NCBI GenBank assembly: GCA_009763385.1
Contig: CM019831.1
Span: 77,752,706 to 77,816,705 of the forward strand
Origin: Coix lacryma-jobi var. lacryma-jobi
Lineage: Eukaryota; Streptophyta; Magnoliopsida; Poales; Poaceae
DNA length: 64,000 nucleotides
Reading direction: 5' to 3'
Shown: positions 10,815-23,282 of the stretch, piece after piece
Layout: every line of letters starts with the position of its first letter
How positions within the stretch are numbered: position 1 is the first letter of the stretch
Program-made: the position numbers and the translations under genes
The notes under the pieces: model-generated
Seen by the model: only the letters and a program-made list of their open reading frames with translations
Told to the model about the DNA's origin: nothing
The model's database searches: none

Positions 10815-12691
10815 CTTCTCACTAGGCTTAAGACCACTAAACTCTCCAACCTTCCCAAAAGATGTAGCACTATCCACACCTTGAGAAAAACTAACACCTG
10901 GTCCCCTAGCAGCACGCTTGAATTGGGCAATCATCATGCCAAGCTGTGGCTCTCCACTAGAAACCCATGACAAGATGGTCCGAAGGTATGTGTTTTCTTC
11001 CTCGGTTTGCATCTTGTCATGCTTCACATTCGCCATCTCCATCTCCAAACCGTCACATAAAGCACACCTATACACACAAGTGCTACTTGAGTTGGCCTTC
11101 TCAAGAGACTCAATCTTGGCATTCTTCTCTGCCATCTCAGATCGCAAGCCTGCACAAGACTTGCATGGACCAAGCAAAGTCGGTCTAGCCCTAAGCTCAT
11201 CCACCTCTCCAACCAAAGCAACATACTTCCCCCTCAGAGTGAGAAGGTCAGTCATGTGCTTGGAGCACATCTCACACTCATCCTCATCTATTACTACAAT
11301 GGTGGACTTGATAGACTCAAGCTCTTTCACCGCATCCTCCCACTTTTGCCTAAACTCTTTCCTCTCTGTAGCAGCAAGTCTCAACAACTTCTCTTGACTA
11401 AGAAGAGCAGCAGTAAGTTTCTCGACCTCAGCAGAGAGTTCATCGGGAGTCTGAGATACCTAGGAGTCGTCGTCGTCGTCGTCGTTCCGAGGGATCTCCT
11501 CCAGCTCGTTGTTGACCTCATCGCCGAGGGCCATGGTGCAGATGCCCTCGTTGTCAGCGAAGAAATAGAGGCCTTTCAGCTTGTCCTCGATCTTCTTCTT
11601 CTCGGACTCATCATCGCTTGAAGCAGTGGAGTCGTTGTCCGAGTCGTCGACGTCGCTGAGTGTGGCGAAGAAAGCACGCTGCTCGGCCTAGGCTTTCTCC
11701 AAGTACTTCTCCTTGATGTACTCCTTGTTGAAGTCACCCTTCCGCTTGTGCTTTGCAGGGATGTACTTGTCCTTGCACTTGCCGGAGTCATACTTGTGGC
11801 CGTGATCACCCTTGCTGAAAACTTGCTTGTTCTTCTTTGGGCAGTTGGCGATGAAATGGTTAGGGTCACCACACTCGTAGCAGCCAGCTCGACTTCCTCT
11901 GCAGCGATGGTTCATGCAGTTGTAGTGGAACCGCGAGAACCGGTTGGCAAGCAAAGCCAACTTGTCGTCTCCCATGAACTCCAACTGCTCCTCTATAACA
12001 GACAAGAGAGAAGAAAGTGCAAAACCTCCAGAGGGGTTAGCAGAAGAACCAGAAACGAAAGCCATAGACGGGCCAGAAGGATTCTCATAAGAAGCCCTTG
12101 CCATGGCGTCAATCTCGCTGGACATGAGCTTACTGAAGAGCTCGTCGCAAGTGAGAGTCTCATAGTTAGGTGATTCGATGATCGCCTAAACTTTGGAGTC
12201 CCACACCGACCGATCAAGAGTATGAAGTAGCTTGAGAGCTCTCTCATGATCGTCGTACAACAAAAGCTCTCGGTTAGCCCTCATCCTGTTGATGATGACC
12301 TAAAAGCGAGCGAATAAACTTTCTATGCTCTCGCCAGGCATATGTCGGAAGTTCTCTTACTCACGCTTGTGTGACTCGTTGAAACGGGTTTTGACTTGAG
12401 TGGTTCCCTCATGAAAACGCATGAGAGTCGCCCAAATCTCCCGAGCCGTGGTGAGGTGAGAAACGCGATCAAACTCGGTCATGCTCAAACACGAGAAAAG
12501 AGCATTATGGGCTCGGCTATTGACATCGTGCTCATCAATCTGCTATTGAGTCACACGAGCAGCCAAGACCACATAATCAGTAGAGTTGCAAATGTCCCAA
12601 ACCGCAGCACTCATGCTCTGAAGATAGGATGACATACGTATCTTCCAATACGCATAGTTCGTCCCATCGAAAAATGGCAGTTTGCCCACAC
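10815..12691 (-). pseudogene. gag: Gag fragment of inverted Sirevirus element 2
   Basis: Read on the minus strand this matches element 1 from the gag start to about position 3095. The knuckle CYECGDPNHFIANC (about 11870), the coiled-coil segment (RKEFRQKWEDAVKELESIKS) and the LETANVKHDKMQTEEE-like region are all present. Several stops break it (for example near 11457, 11689 and 12188). The fragment stops at 10815 because element 1 inserted there. The rest of element 2 (pol and 3' LTR) must lie left of the window. At 12691 it is cut by a solo LTR, and the missing first codons, leader and PBS reappear at 26487. Confidence 0.88.
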
Positions 12692-15600
12692 TGGAACGAC
12701 CCACGATTTCCTCGAAGGGAAATCTGCAGATACATCATAATGTGATAGTCCAAAAAGTCTCAAACCATCACATTATCATTATTCAATTGTTACCATAGTT
12801 CATACAACGCGATAGTACAGATTTACAAGTCATTACATCACATGGAAACACCATCTAGTACAAACTATATCAGTAATGCACGCCTATCGACGCTGGAGTT
12901 GGCGTAGAGCGTCGGCGAGTGAAGGCTCGTCCTTCACGGACATCATCAAAGTTGTTGTAGCAGCGGGCAAAGACTCCGTCTTCATCCTCTCATCCAAACT
13001 TGCGTATAGGAACGAGACTTCCTGATCCATCCAGCTTCCGCTACCGTCGCAGTAGAAGTCGTCCACCTAACCATAATTTTCAGTACATTTTGTACTGGCC
13101 ACATTTTCCCATCCTATGCTTGCATTTGCTATGTGGTATGTGTAATGCAAGTGTAGAGCAAAAGGGACCTATATATGGCTGTAGTTTTCCTATGCAGGTA
13201 ATCAATATTTTATAAATATAGTCATCAAGTTTTATTCCATATACCCGGCCACATGGCCTTCCATTCGGTCATCGACCGAACATCCGGCCATACGACCATC
13301 CATCCATCCCATCCACACATCTCACCACACTCTCACTCTCTAGGCGACAAGGACGACTCCAACTCGTACCTTGCCTCAATGGCCAGCGCCGGACGTATCA
13401 ACCCAGGGGGAGAAGAAGAAACACCTCTCACTAAGTCCGGGGGACTCTGAGCACCATAGTGTTGTCCATGACCGTGGACACGACTATACGTATAGATCGA
13501 TCAACTCTGCAAAGCGTGTACGCCTGGAACCACAGGTTAGCTATCATCGACGATCCGGCTCGTCTAAGCTGATTCCGAACTTCCCCCTAATCCGCAACTA
13601 TGCCATCCTACCTCTCAGCCCTGGGGCACCCCGGTGGAAATCCACCGTAACGCTGAGACTCTGAGAAGTGGATCCTGGCGTACCAAATAAAACACCACGT
13701 TGTCTTAGGAGGGTGTGGGTATCCAGCCCTTACCTCCCTACACTTATCACCGTCTAGCCTAGCAGTAATGAGATCGTTTCGCCCAGGGGGTAGGAACGGT
13801 TCTATGCCCATACAAGAACAAGTGGTGCGCACGAAGGTACCATGGCCGGTAGCCCCAGCGCAATAAGTCCTAAGGACTGAACAGGATATCTCCTCCTTGG
13901 GGCTTCCATCGCCTTCGTGCTGACATAGCACCTCTATCCTGGGGATTCGTCCCACAAAGACACTCCTCCCCACGACCTCTTCTCAAGATCACAATGTACC
14001 TGCCATAGGTACACCCAGGGAATGCCCAGGTCACATCCCCTCAGCAAGACTCATCACCGGACTCATCGTAGATCCTGTCCAGTCGACTCAACCCTCACCA
14101 CATGCACCCAAGACACACGCCAAGATCTCCCCAAGTCATCATCCCGTTATCACGGCACCATGTGCCTTAGCCACCCACAAGCAAACATCCACCAAGCATC
14201 ACATCACAGATATAATGCATAGTAGATGTGAGTAGCAAGTATATATAGTAAGTGGTGTCTAGCCTAACAGCGGGTGTGCAGGGGAAAGGGTTGCATCAAG
14301 GTATAGGCTTTACAAGCAATCTAACATGAAACCTATCACAGTTCATTTGTAAATAGTAAAGCACTAGCAGCTACATTATTGCATGTCTAATAGGATTCTA
14401 CGAGGTTGGATGGGCTGTGGCACCTGTTATGCTGTTAGTCCGAGATCTCTGATGTCCTCGTAGCCATTCTCCTCGGGTCCTGGTGTCGTCCTCGGTCTCC
14501 TCCAGCGGGTTCCGGTCTGACCATCGTTGCTCCTGGCGCAACTACCTCGCGAGACCGACACACAAGACAAAGGAGCAATCAGAACACTAACACGACAACT
14601 AGACTCGAAGATGCTAAGGACACTAAACAAAGAAGGGACTCAGCCCTCGCGGAGCGCATCCGATCCTCGGGCTCGAAAAGACACAGGAGCAAATGCTTGC
14701 TAAGACAAGCTTGAGTCACAACCTAGCTCGTACTTCCTGGGCCGACTGAATCGACCTGTACGGCTTGAGTAAAATGGTTGAGACTAGATCTCGACTTAAG
14801 CAATCATCACGCAAAACAAGATTAGCCCTCACGAAGCGAGTTCATTTTCCTCGGGCTTAGAAGAGGTGAAGGAGGAAGCCGGCTAAGCATGTCTACGTCA
14901 TATCCTCGGTGTAGGTGGCTTCCTACGGTCAATCGAGTCGACTCGCACGGAACCGAGATCACGACATGGACCTTAGCCTCGCCGACTAGAACAAGGGTCC
15001 GATCTTTGATCCAATCATCACGGCTAAGGACGGGATCGAATAGAGCGGCCAACAGGGGAAGGGAGCAGTTCCGATCTCTTTCTCGATCCATACGCCATTG
15101 TAATCGACGAGAATCGAGAAGAGGGAACAGAACAGGAAGGGAAAAGAGAAGCAAAGGTAGTCTCACTTCCTTCTATGCACGCGCCATGGCAAAGACGGAC
15201 ATCGAAGGGAGCGACATACCGAGAACACAAGCACTTAAACCACTCGTAGGGTACCTTAACCCATGCACACTAAATGGCACTAGACGTTCCTAGAATCTGC
15301 AGCGGTGCGGTTGTCACCACGAGGATCTAGGAGCGCCTCGATCTAGAATAGGTACAAGCATAAAAGGGCTCAAGTGCGAAGAAGCAAAAGATATAGAGAA
15401 AGAAAAATAGGAATCCACCTTCCTTTGATCCACACGCCATAGCAATAGACGGGAATCACAGGAATGTGATCAAGATGGCAATACTACACACAAACATGAT
15501 TAACATGCAAAAGAGACGGACTAAAGGCGAGGAACTTGGTTCCACGGGTACTTCGATCCACGGTCATTGCATTTGACAGGGATCGGTGTGACAGGAAACA

Positions 15601-17622
15601 AAAGGAGATGAATCCACACCTTACTGGATCGGCGAAGATCGAAACAAGGAGAAAAGAAAAGAACGCCTGCATTCACTCGACCGACATGCCATGGTGAGGG
15701 CAGTGGCCGAAGAATTAGAGACACTCATCCTATGCCAATTTGTAGGGCACCACGACCTCTATGCAACTAAACCAGCACAAGGCTATTCCCACGGCTCGTA
15801 GCGGTGCGGTTGTCACCGCGTGAGTCGGAGGAATGCTATGGTCGATGCGGTGCAAGCATACGAGTTGGCTAGGATAGAAGCACGACAAAAATAGGTGAAG
15901 CCCGTTGGTCATGGCGAGGCAACTCGCGGCCATGAGCTTCACCCAAACGAGTTGGCACCCATCGTCCTCCGTTCATCATCTCCTTGCCCTTCTCCCACTA
16001 GACTAGGTCACAGAAGGCTCTTTGCGTGCGGGTAATATCCGCATCGATATCGCTTCCGATATCAAGCCTAAAGTGGCCACATCTTAGGGCTAAGGATAGG
16101 AGCTGACACTCGTGTCGCAACGGAGTCAACCAAATCCAAAACAATGACTAAGACTACGAGGGGCGAGTTACGCTCAGTGTTATGACCACGGCGGGATGAA
16201 CCCACGATCGCAACTTCCGAGCGAGGGATGACCCCTCGAACGGCTTGAAGGCACGGTTCACAAACAAACAGCAAGACCGGCTGGAAGGCACGGTCCACCA
16301 CCAACAACACGGACATGACAACTACGACAATCGAGACGACCACAACGGAGGAGTAGCACATATCCATAGCAGTAGAGAAATAGACCAGCGCGAAGGCTTG
16401 GCACAAGCAAGTATAGATCATGTCTGAGTCAGTATGAATGACAATAGTATGAAGATGAACAAAATGAAGGGATTTGTGTCGACGTCCAAGGGTGGCGTCG
16501 ACGGGTTCCAAAGGTTAGACCTTGTCGATGACACGGAAGATGGGGCTTCAGCGGAGCGATACCGAGGGTAGCGAGCGCACCCTCGGCCGAATGGCAGCGC
16601 GCCGTCGACCGGACCGCTGCGCGTTGTCGTCCGGTCAGCTGGGCGTGCCTTGGCCGAACAGCGGCGCGCAGTCAGCCGGCCGGCAGGGCGCCATCGAATG
16701 AATCAGCAGCGCGGCCTTGGCCGAACTGCTGACGTTCGCAGGTGTGGCTCGGACGTCTCAGCGGGGTCTGACACCGGCGTCCAGCCTTGGCGAAGGGCAT
16801 GTCCAGGCCGTAACCTTCCTGCAAACAGTGGAGACATCGGCACGAAGGCCGAGGCTCAGACGACAGACACTGAAAGGAAAAGGGTGCGGCTTCGGGTGCT
16901 GTTGGAGGCTCACCAACGGCAACTTAGTGGTGGCGAGGCAGTGCTGTAGTTGGGTGCCGATAGAGGAGCTCGGCGAGGAAGCAGACAAAGGCGGAGCAGC
17001 AGCGCGTCGGGGTGGTTGGTGGGGGAGGCCGAGGCAGGCAGAGGCACGGCGATGTCCTGGGGTCGTCGTGGGCGTGGAGTCCAGGGAGTCGGCTTGGAGA
17101 GGCTTCGGCCAAGCGACGCATCCGTCGGCTGGCACGACATGGCTGGGGGCTAGCTGTTGGCGTCGTGCGGCCAGGCCAGCGGCGGAGCACGATGAGCGAC
17201 GTCGTGGAAGCGGCGTCACGGCCATGGCCCATGCGAACAGCGCGACGCGACCATGGCCTTGGCCGGCACGGTGTGGCCACTTCCTCAGTCGGCATGGCAC
17301 GGCCACGGCACAGCTGCGGCCTCGGCCTGTGGTGGGTGCCACTGGCTTGGCCCGACAGTGGTTAGGCCGCGGCCACAGTGCGTCAGCAGGCAGCGTCCCG
17401 TGCTTGGCCTGGGTGGCCATGGCATGCCCGCGTGCGGCGAGAGGGAGCAGGCGGCGCCGGAGAAGCGGTGGCCGGCAAACTTGGCCGTGGAGGCAGGCGT
17501 GGAGCAGCGTCGGGCGGCCGTGCCAGGACAGCGGGGACCGAGGAGGTGTTGTGCGCGAGGGAGATGGCGGCGGCTAGGGGCGAGGGAAGAGGAGCAACAG
17601 CCGCGACGTTTTTATACGCGCG
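12692..17622 (-). repeat. Solo chromovirus-like LTR, minus orientation: R-U5 part
   Basis: Read on the minus strand, this LTR ends here in ...GTCGTTCCA at 12692 and begins TGTAACATCC at 26486. Both outer ends carry the 5-bp duplication CACAC (12687-12691 and 26487-26491), and removing the block rejoins the gag leader of element 2. No gag or pol is present, so it is a solo LTR. The part here contains a TATA box (17609-17616) and about 4.9 kb downstream of it, with a very GC-rich stretch at 16560-17600. Long frames in that stretch (16717-17577 plus, 16758-17420 minus) are composition artefacts. No gene is seen in the remaining 13-16.5 kb. Confidence 0.8.
17609..17616 (-). promoter_or_regulatory. 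TATA box of the solo LTR
   Basis: TATAAAAA on the minus strand lies about 1.24 kb into the LTR once the nested insert is removed. This is close to the TATA position in the complete chromovirus of this window (about 1.17 kb). A nested element is inserted immediately upstream of it. Confidence 0.7.
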
Positions 17623-19646
17623 TGTTTGTAGTTCTTAGCTTCACTAATGATAGAGCTTGGCAACTATCCCCGGTAACGGCCCAGAAATGCTTGTTGACAC
17701 TAGCCCACGTCGTTACTAGGAGCAGACAATGGAATCTATTCCAGGTAACGATGTCAGAAGTGCTTGAAGCAAGTCTGGTCACTATATCTAAAGGAGTGAA
17801 GCTAAAGCAGCTATTTACTAATGCGAAGCGGGGTTGTCAATCCCAACACTAGTAGGAGCAAGCTAGAGAGATTGCAATCTACCAAGAGGAGATTCTGCAA
17901 GCGCACAGAACTATCGTAGTAGCACTTCGCCTAGGAGTACCAGGTGTCGATTTATTTGATCCCAAGGGAAGGCTAGGGTGGTGTATGAGTCGAGTCAAGA
18001 AGGGGATGAGAGTCGAAGAAAAGAGAAAACGGAAAAGGGGAGAAGGGAAAAGAGAGGATGGAAGGCTAGAAAGAATGTGTGGGTGGATAGGTAAGGATGA
18101 AATGGATGGCTAAGGTAAGGTGGATGGATAGGTAGACAAGGGGTAACTAAGGGTATCTAAAGATAACTAACTACTAACTAACTACTAACTACTAACTACT
18201 CCTAGATAACCACAGAGCAAGATAACTATGAAGCAAGATAGTTACGAAGCAAGGTAGGCAAAAGTCAATAAAGCAACTAAGTTGAGTATAGTTTTATTCC
18301 TATCTTGTCAAGAATCGAGGCGTACTAGCCTTTACCACTTACTTAGGTTAAACGCTAGCACAACGAGCCTTACTGTTAAACTGGGCCATCTACGTGGTGG
18401 AATTCAAGGCGCACAGGGCTGTCACCACCTGCTTGCTACCACAGCTATCCGGGGGTCCAGCTGTATCTGAAAGTAAGTCTATAACTAAGCACCACGCATA
18501 ATTATATTCTAACTATCTCTACTCTAGCTTTGAATAGAGACACCCTTGCGGACATCAGAGCAAATACTTGACTTAATAAGATAAACACTAGACTAACTAA
18601 GCAACCTATTGGCAAAGATCAATCACTAAGCACACTAGAGATTAACTACTATGGCTAAGTGAATTGAACTATAGGATAGCTAGGTCACACTCAAGGTACT
18701 TGATAAAGTAATACTGAAAGTAATACTGAAAGTAATGCTTAAAGTAATACTGAGATAAAGATAAATGTACCTGAGATACAAGAGAGCAAACCAGACCAGA
18801 GACGCCAGGAAATCAACCGACCTCCGATGCCAGTCGCTCGCACCCGCTTCTCTCTTAGCAAGCTCTACGCTCCTTTTACCAAGGACTTAGGCTGAGCTGT
18901 GCTAAACTAAGAGCCGCGCTGTAGTGAGGGAACTAGAGCTATACTCTCTCTACTAGCTAACCTACTTGCCTGAGCTCTCTGAGCTTCTAACCTAACTCTG
19001 ACATGCTTCTCTTGCTTGTGTGTTGCTTTCTCTGGGATGGTACAAATGAAGTGGTGCCACCAGGGGGGTATTTATTGCCTTGTGGAGTGAAGGGGGGTAC
19101 TTATAGGGGGCAGCCAGCCGACCTAGGGCTAACCCTAGTGGCGGGCGCCAGCCCTAGGTGGCAGCTGCCACCCCCATCACCGTTGGATGCACTGCCTCTG
19201 CTTCAACAGCATCCAGGAGCTCCAGAGAGGTGGTGGTTAGGTCGGTTGCCTGTCTGAGTAACCGCCATTCGGCCTTGATCCATGCCATTCCATCCTGAGC
19301 CGTCAGATGCCACTGACCTAGTGACTAAGGGCAAAGATTTGGCCTTGGGATGGTCACACGGATCAGTGACGTGGCAAAGGGGGAGAGTTGGGCCTCTCCA
19401 TGTGGCGGGCGCCACCTCTGGTTGGCGGGCGCCACCTCAATTGGGCCCAAATGGGTCCTGGTGAGTGGGCTTGTCTCCTGGTGGGTCCATTCTCCAAATT
19501 TGGTCCAAATTCCTGCATTCAAATAAAAATCTATGGACATGTGGAATTCGGTTAGTTTGAAACCTATTTGACTACATTTCATGCCTTTTTGGTGAATTTT
19601 AGGGTAAAATGTTGATGGTAAAACATGTGTTTAAGGACCATCAACA
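17623..19646 (-). repeat. 3' LTR of the minus-strand Athila/Tat-like element
   Basis: The segment 17691-19646 matches 23283-25247 closely. The extra 17623-17690 on the outer side includes a PBS-like stretch (minus strand, GCATTTCTGGGCCGTTACCGG). This resembles the repeated PBS-like units of the plus-strand relative at 40.5 kb. The adjacent polypurine tract is at 19647-19661. Confidence 0.82.
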
Positions 19647-19661
19647 AGCTCCCCCAAGCTA
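19647..19661 (-). promoter_or_regulatory. Polypurine tract of the minus-strand Athila/Tat-like element
   Basis: On the minus strand AGCTTGGGGGAGCT precedes the LTR start TGTTGATGG. The surrounding GACGAGCAAC...GGTTAGCTTGGGGGA context is shared with the plus-strand relative at 60925-60955. Confidence 0.8.
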
Positions 19662-21357
19662 ACCTGTTGCTCGTCCTCGAGCAACAATGCGGTTTAAGCA
19701 TTGAGCACGAAATGGATAGCAACTTAAGATATCTGCAAGTGCATATTGTATAGTGAGAAATAACTTAGCATATATCATTAATCGTAGCAATGTGGGGCTT
19801 ATAGCTTTTCACTTCAAACATGCAAGAGTGAAATAAAGTAGTAGATAGGAAACTTTTATCTTGCTTAGGTTTGACTAGGATTCTGTCTGGAGTTTTTTCA
19901 AGGTTTTCAAAAGATAACAACTTGCTTAAGTCCTCCAAGATTCACTCAATCACTCAATGGTGTTTAAATCCTCACTTAGGCCAAAATGTAGCCTCTCCTA
20001 TTTCTAAAGAATGGTATGTGGAGTTATAGGTAGGCTAAGAACCATGAGCAAATTGCCAGATGTTTATTGCTAAGCTAGACACTCATATCATAAGGAGCAG
20101 CAAATCATAAAAATTGATCAAGATGTGCATGTGTGGTTATGTGGAAGTGTATAGAGGGATATTTCATAATCCTTCCTAGTTAATTTCTGGGGGTCTAGAG
20201 CTAATGATAACTCTCTCTCTCTTTTTGGAAACATAGTGAGTAGACAAAAGATGTGTCCTCACATTTTCTTAGGACATAGTCCTCTTTTGAGCTACTTTGC
20301 TCACTTTTTTTTCAGGACATAGTCCTTTCTTGAGCTACTTTGCTCATTTTTTTTCTCTCTCTCTCTCTCTTTAGCTCTAGATTTCCCCAGATATCTATAG
20401 GAAAGGATTTCAGAAATGAAAAGGGGGGAAGAGGGAGAAATGCTCATTCCCAGTGTAGGAATAGCATAAGGCTAGCAATGGGATGTTTGGCAGGGTATTG
20501 CATATCTCCGGTGTAGAGAATAAGCAATTTATTTGGTGGTTGCAAACTTCCAAAGTGGAAAGTAGGCAATTTATGGTGGGTGTGTGTGAATCTTGTTTCA
20601 AAAGATATGATAAGCTTCTCTACTAAGATCTATGAGGTCTAACAAAGCTCACCACAAACAAAGCTCTTTGTGGTTTTGACTAATGACTAACAAATATTTG
20701 GCTGGTGGTGGGATGGGATAAAATCTAGGAGGAACTTTTAGAAAGGTTTTGATAATTTTTAAAAGAAATCCTCCAGATTAGGTCCTAATTTCACCTTAAC
20801 AAGTTTAAAGAATTACTCCATTTCTTACTAACTTTATTCACTAAGCATGATTTCAGTTTAAGCATGTGCAACCCACAAAAGCTACAACTTAGATAAGACC
20901 AGTTATTCAAACCATAACAATAGCATTTGCATGACATATTTCAAATCTTATTCAGGTTTCAACTTATTTAAGCAGATTTTATCAATTTTATTCATGGAGT
21001 GGTTATTAAGGCAAGCATGTGACATTCAAAAGATATATAATTTAAGAACTGAATGTAAAGTGTAAGCTTTGAGACATACCTTATTGGAGAGGGAGTCTCC
21101 CCCAAGCTGTCTTCTTGCTTGGTGAAGGGTCTTCTTCTTTCTCGGTCGGAGCTCTTGTTCTCATTTTATTAAAAGGGAAACTATCTAATATTGTCAAAAG
21201 GGAAACTATCCTATTTTATTATTCTAGCTAAGTTAACATATACCTATGCACATAACTAATGATAACTGGTGATATTTTTTTTAGTTGCATGCATGACATA
21301 TGTTATTTATTTGAAAAAGGGAAATTTGAAGGGAAAAATTAAAAGTAAAACCATACC
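19662..21357 (-). other. Noncoding 3' internal region of the minus-strand Athila/Tat-like element
   Basis: I see no coding frame here. It contains a long pyrimidine tract (20341-20372, purine on the element's coding strand). It also contains a tandem duplication around 20270-20348 of a unit beginning AGGACATAGTCCT and ending GAGCTACTTTGCTCA. The Athila-ORF1-like gene of the plus-strand relative is absent. Confidence 0.6.
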
Positions 21358-23196
21358 TTAGGTCCATGGAGTTTCATCCTTATCGGGTGGATCTTCTTCC
21401 TTGGGTGCTTCTTCTTTATGTACTCCATCTGGTTCTTCTTCTTTTGGCACCTCTCCTTTGTTATGTGAATTACACAACTCAGGAGGAGGTGGTTCTTTCT
21501 TTCTGCTCCACCTTGTTCTTGGGCGCCTGTTCTTAGTACGAACGGGTTTTGCTTCCTGCATGTTAGCGGCATATGCGGGACCATGGGAAAAAGAGAATAT
21601 TTCCTTCCTCCCTCCTAATGTCATTTGAATTTTACCACTTCCCACATATATGCAGGCATCAACAGTGTTCAAGAAGGGTCTACCTAAGATTTGAGGCACA
21701 TCTTTCCTATTTCCCATATCTAGTATTATGAAATCAATAGGAACATATGAACCTCTAATATGAACAGATAAATCATTAACTATTCCTTCTACATAGCAAG
21801 TGGATTGATCAGCTAGCACAACATAGGCAGATGTGGATGTCATGGGTGGAAAGAACGAGTTTTCATAGAAATCTTTAGATAAAATGTTCACACTCGATCC
21901 TAAATCACACATGGCATTTTTAAAGACTTCACCAAAGATTGAGCATCTAATTATGGGACTACCAGGATCACCCTTTTTAACAGTCATGGTTTGATCTTCA
22001 TAATAGTTAAAATATTTTATTTCAACCATATTAGCAGTTTCCATGTCAGGTTTAGTAGGAATTTTGCTAGTTTCAAAAGATGGTATGATAGCAGCAAGTT
22101 GAGCTAATTGGGTTTCTAACATCTTATTAAAGCTTAATTGATTTTTCAGAGTAGATGAGAAATCTTCCAATTTAGCATTTATATTCTCAAGGGTTTTATC
22201 ATTCGACATTAATTTCTTATTCAAGAAATCAGTAGTTCTACCTTGTGAGTAAACTAATTTTTTCAAGAATAAGAGACTATCAGAATTCTGAAAATTAGAG
22301 CGGGGGAATGAATTGTTACCTTGAGAGTTTGCAGGCTGATTCCATCCTTGATTCTGTTGATGAAAACCGTTATTGTTGTTGATGAAGTTCAAATCTTCTT
22401 GTATCTCGGGGCAGTGGCTCCCAAAATGTCCAGTTTCTCCACAGACTTCACAAGTCATGTAGGATTCCAGAGATTGGACACTCTCCTATTGGTTCATCTT
22501 CTCACAGCTCTCCATCTTCTTTGCCAGTAGGTCCATCTTGGCCACGATCATGTCGGCCTCCTTAAGGGAATGCATACCTCGCTTACGGGGCTGTAGTCTT
22601 TCGTCATTCCATCCTTGGTTCGACACCATCTTCTCTATGAGAGCCTTAGCATCTGCAACATTCAGGGAAAAGAATGCACCGCCGGCGGCTTCATCCAAAT
22701 GGCTTCTAGAGAGAGGGGTTAGGCCATGGTAGAAGTTCTAGATCAGAAGCCAGTCCTCCATACCGTGGTGTGGAAAGCAACGACATACTCTTGCAACCAC
22801 TCCCAAGTCTCGGGAATAGATTCCTCGGCTTGTTGCGTAAAGCTAGAGATTTTGTTGCGCAGAGCATTTGTCTTGCCCAACGGAAAGAATTTGGCGAGAA
22901 AAGCATTGGAACACTTGTCCCATGTGTCTACAGCGTGGCGATCGGTATAGAACCATTGCTTCGCTTTTCCTACCAAAGAGAAAGGAAAGAGACGAAGACA
23001 GATGGCTTCTTGGGTTATCCCCTTAATGGTGAAGGTGCCGCAAATCTCCAAAAATTGTTGGAGGTGAGCACTGGCATCCTCATGAGCCATGCCACAGAAC
23101 GGGCTAGCTTGGACCATCGTGATCAATCACGTCTGGTCGTATCGCTACATTAGCAGCAGAAGGAGCAGAAAATTCACGAATGGTCTTGTTGGCCAT
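21358..23196 (-). pseudogene. gag-pro: Gag-protease of the minus-strand Athila/Tat-like element, degenerate
   Basis: The probable start is ATG at 23196 on the minus strand. The order is a retrotransposon gag domain (HEDASAHLQQFLEICGTF, RLFPFSLVGKAKQWF), a CCHC knuckle (CEVCGETGHFGSHC) and an Athila/Tat-type protease whose active site reads DLGSS. The ILGRPFLNTVDACIYV flap region follows. The frame ends in a charged Lys/Glu/Pro tail at 21358, not in RT. Lesions include a frameshift near 23110 and stops near 22742 and 22485. The part 21358-22458 is one open frame of 366 codons. Confidence 0.87.
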
Positions 23197-23224
23197 CGTG
23201 AAGACAAATTCACGATCATGTCAG

Positions 23225-23282
23225 GTTTTAGTATTACTTTAAGTATTACTTTATCAATTATTACATTTATCTTAGTTACCCC
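23225..23282 (-). other. Filler sequence replacing the PBS and LTR end
   Basis: Where the PBS should lie there is about 58 bp of AT-rich sequence resembling inverted pieces of the same element's LTR (compare minus strand of 24281-24350 and 23727-23742). About 68 bp of LTR end plus the PBS are missing relative to the other LTR. Confidence 0.65.

Noticed and set aside
16717..17577. Open frame of 286 codons (plus) and an overlapping 220-codon minus frame
   Set aside because: Both arise in a very GC-rich LTR leader where stops are rare. The Ala/Arg/Trp-rich composition shows no domain.
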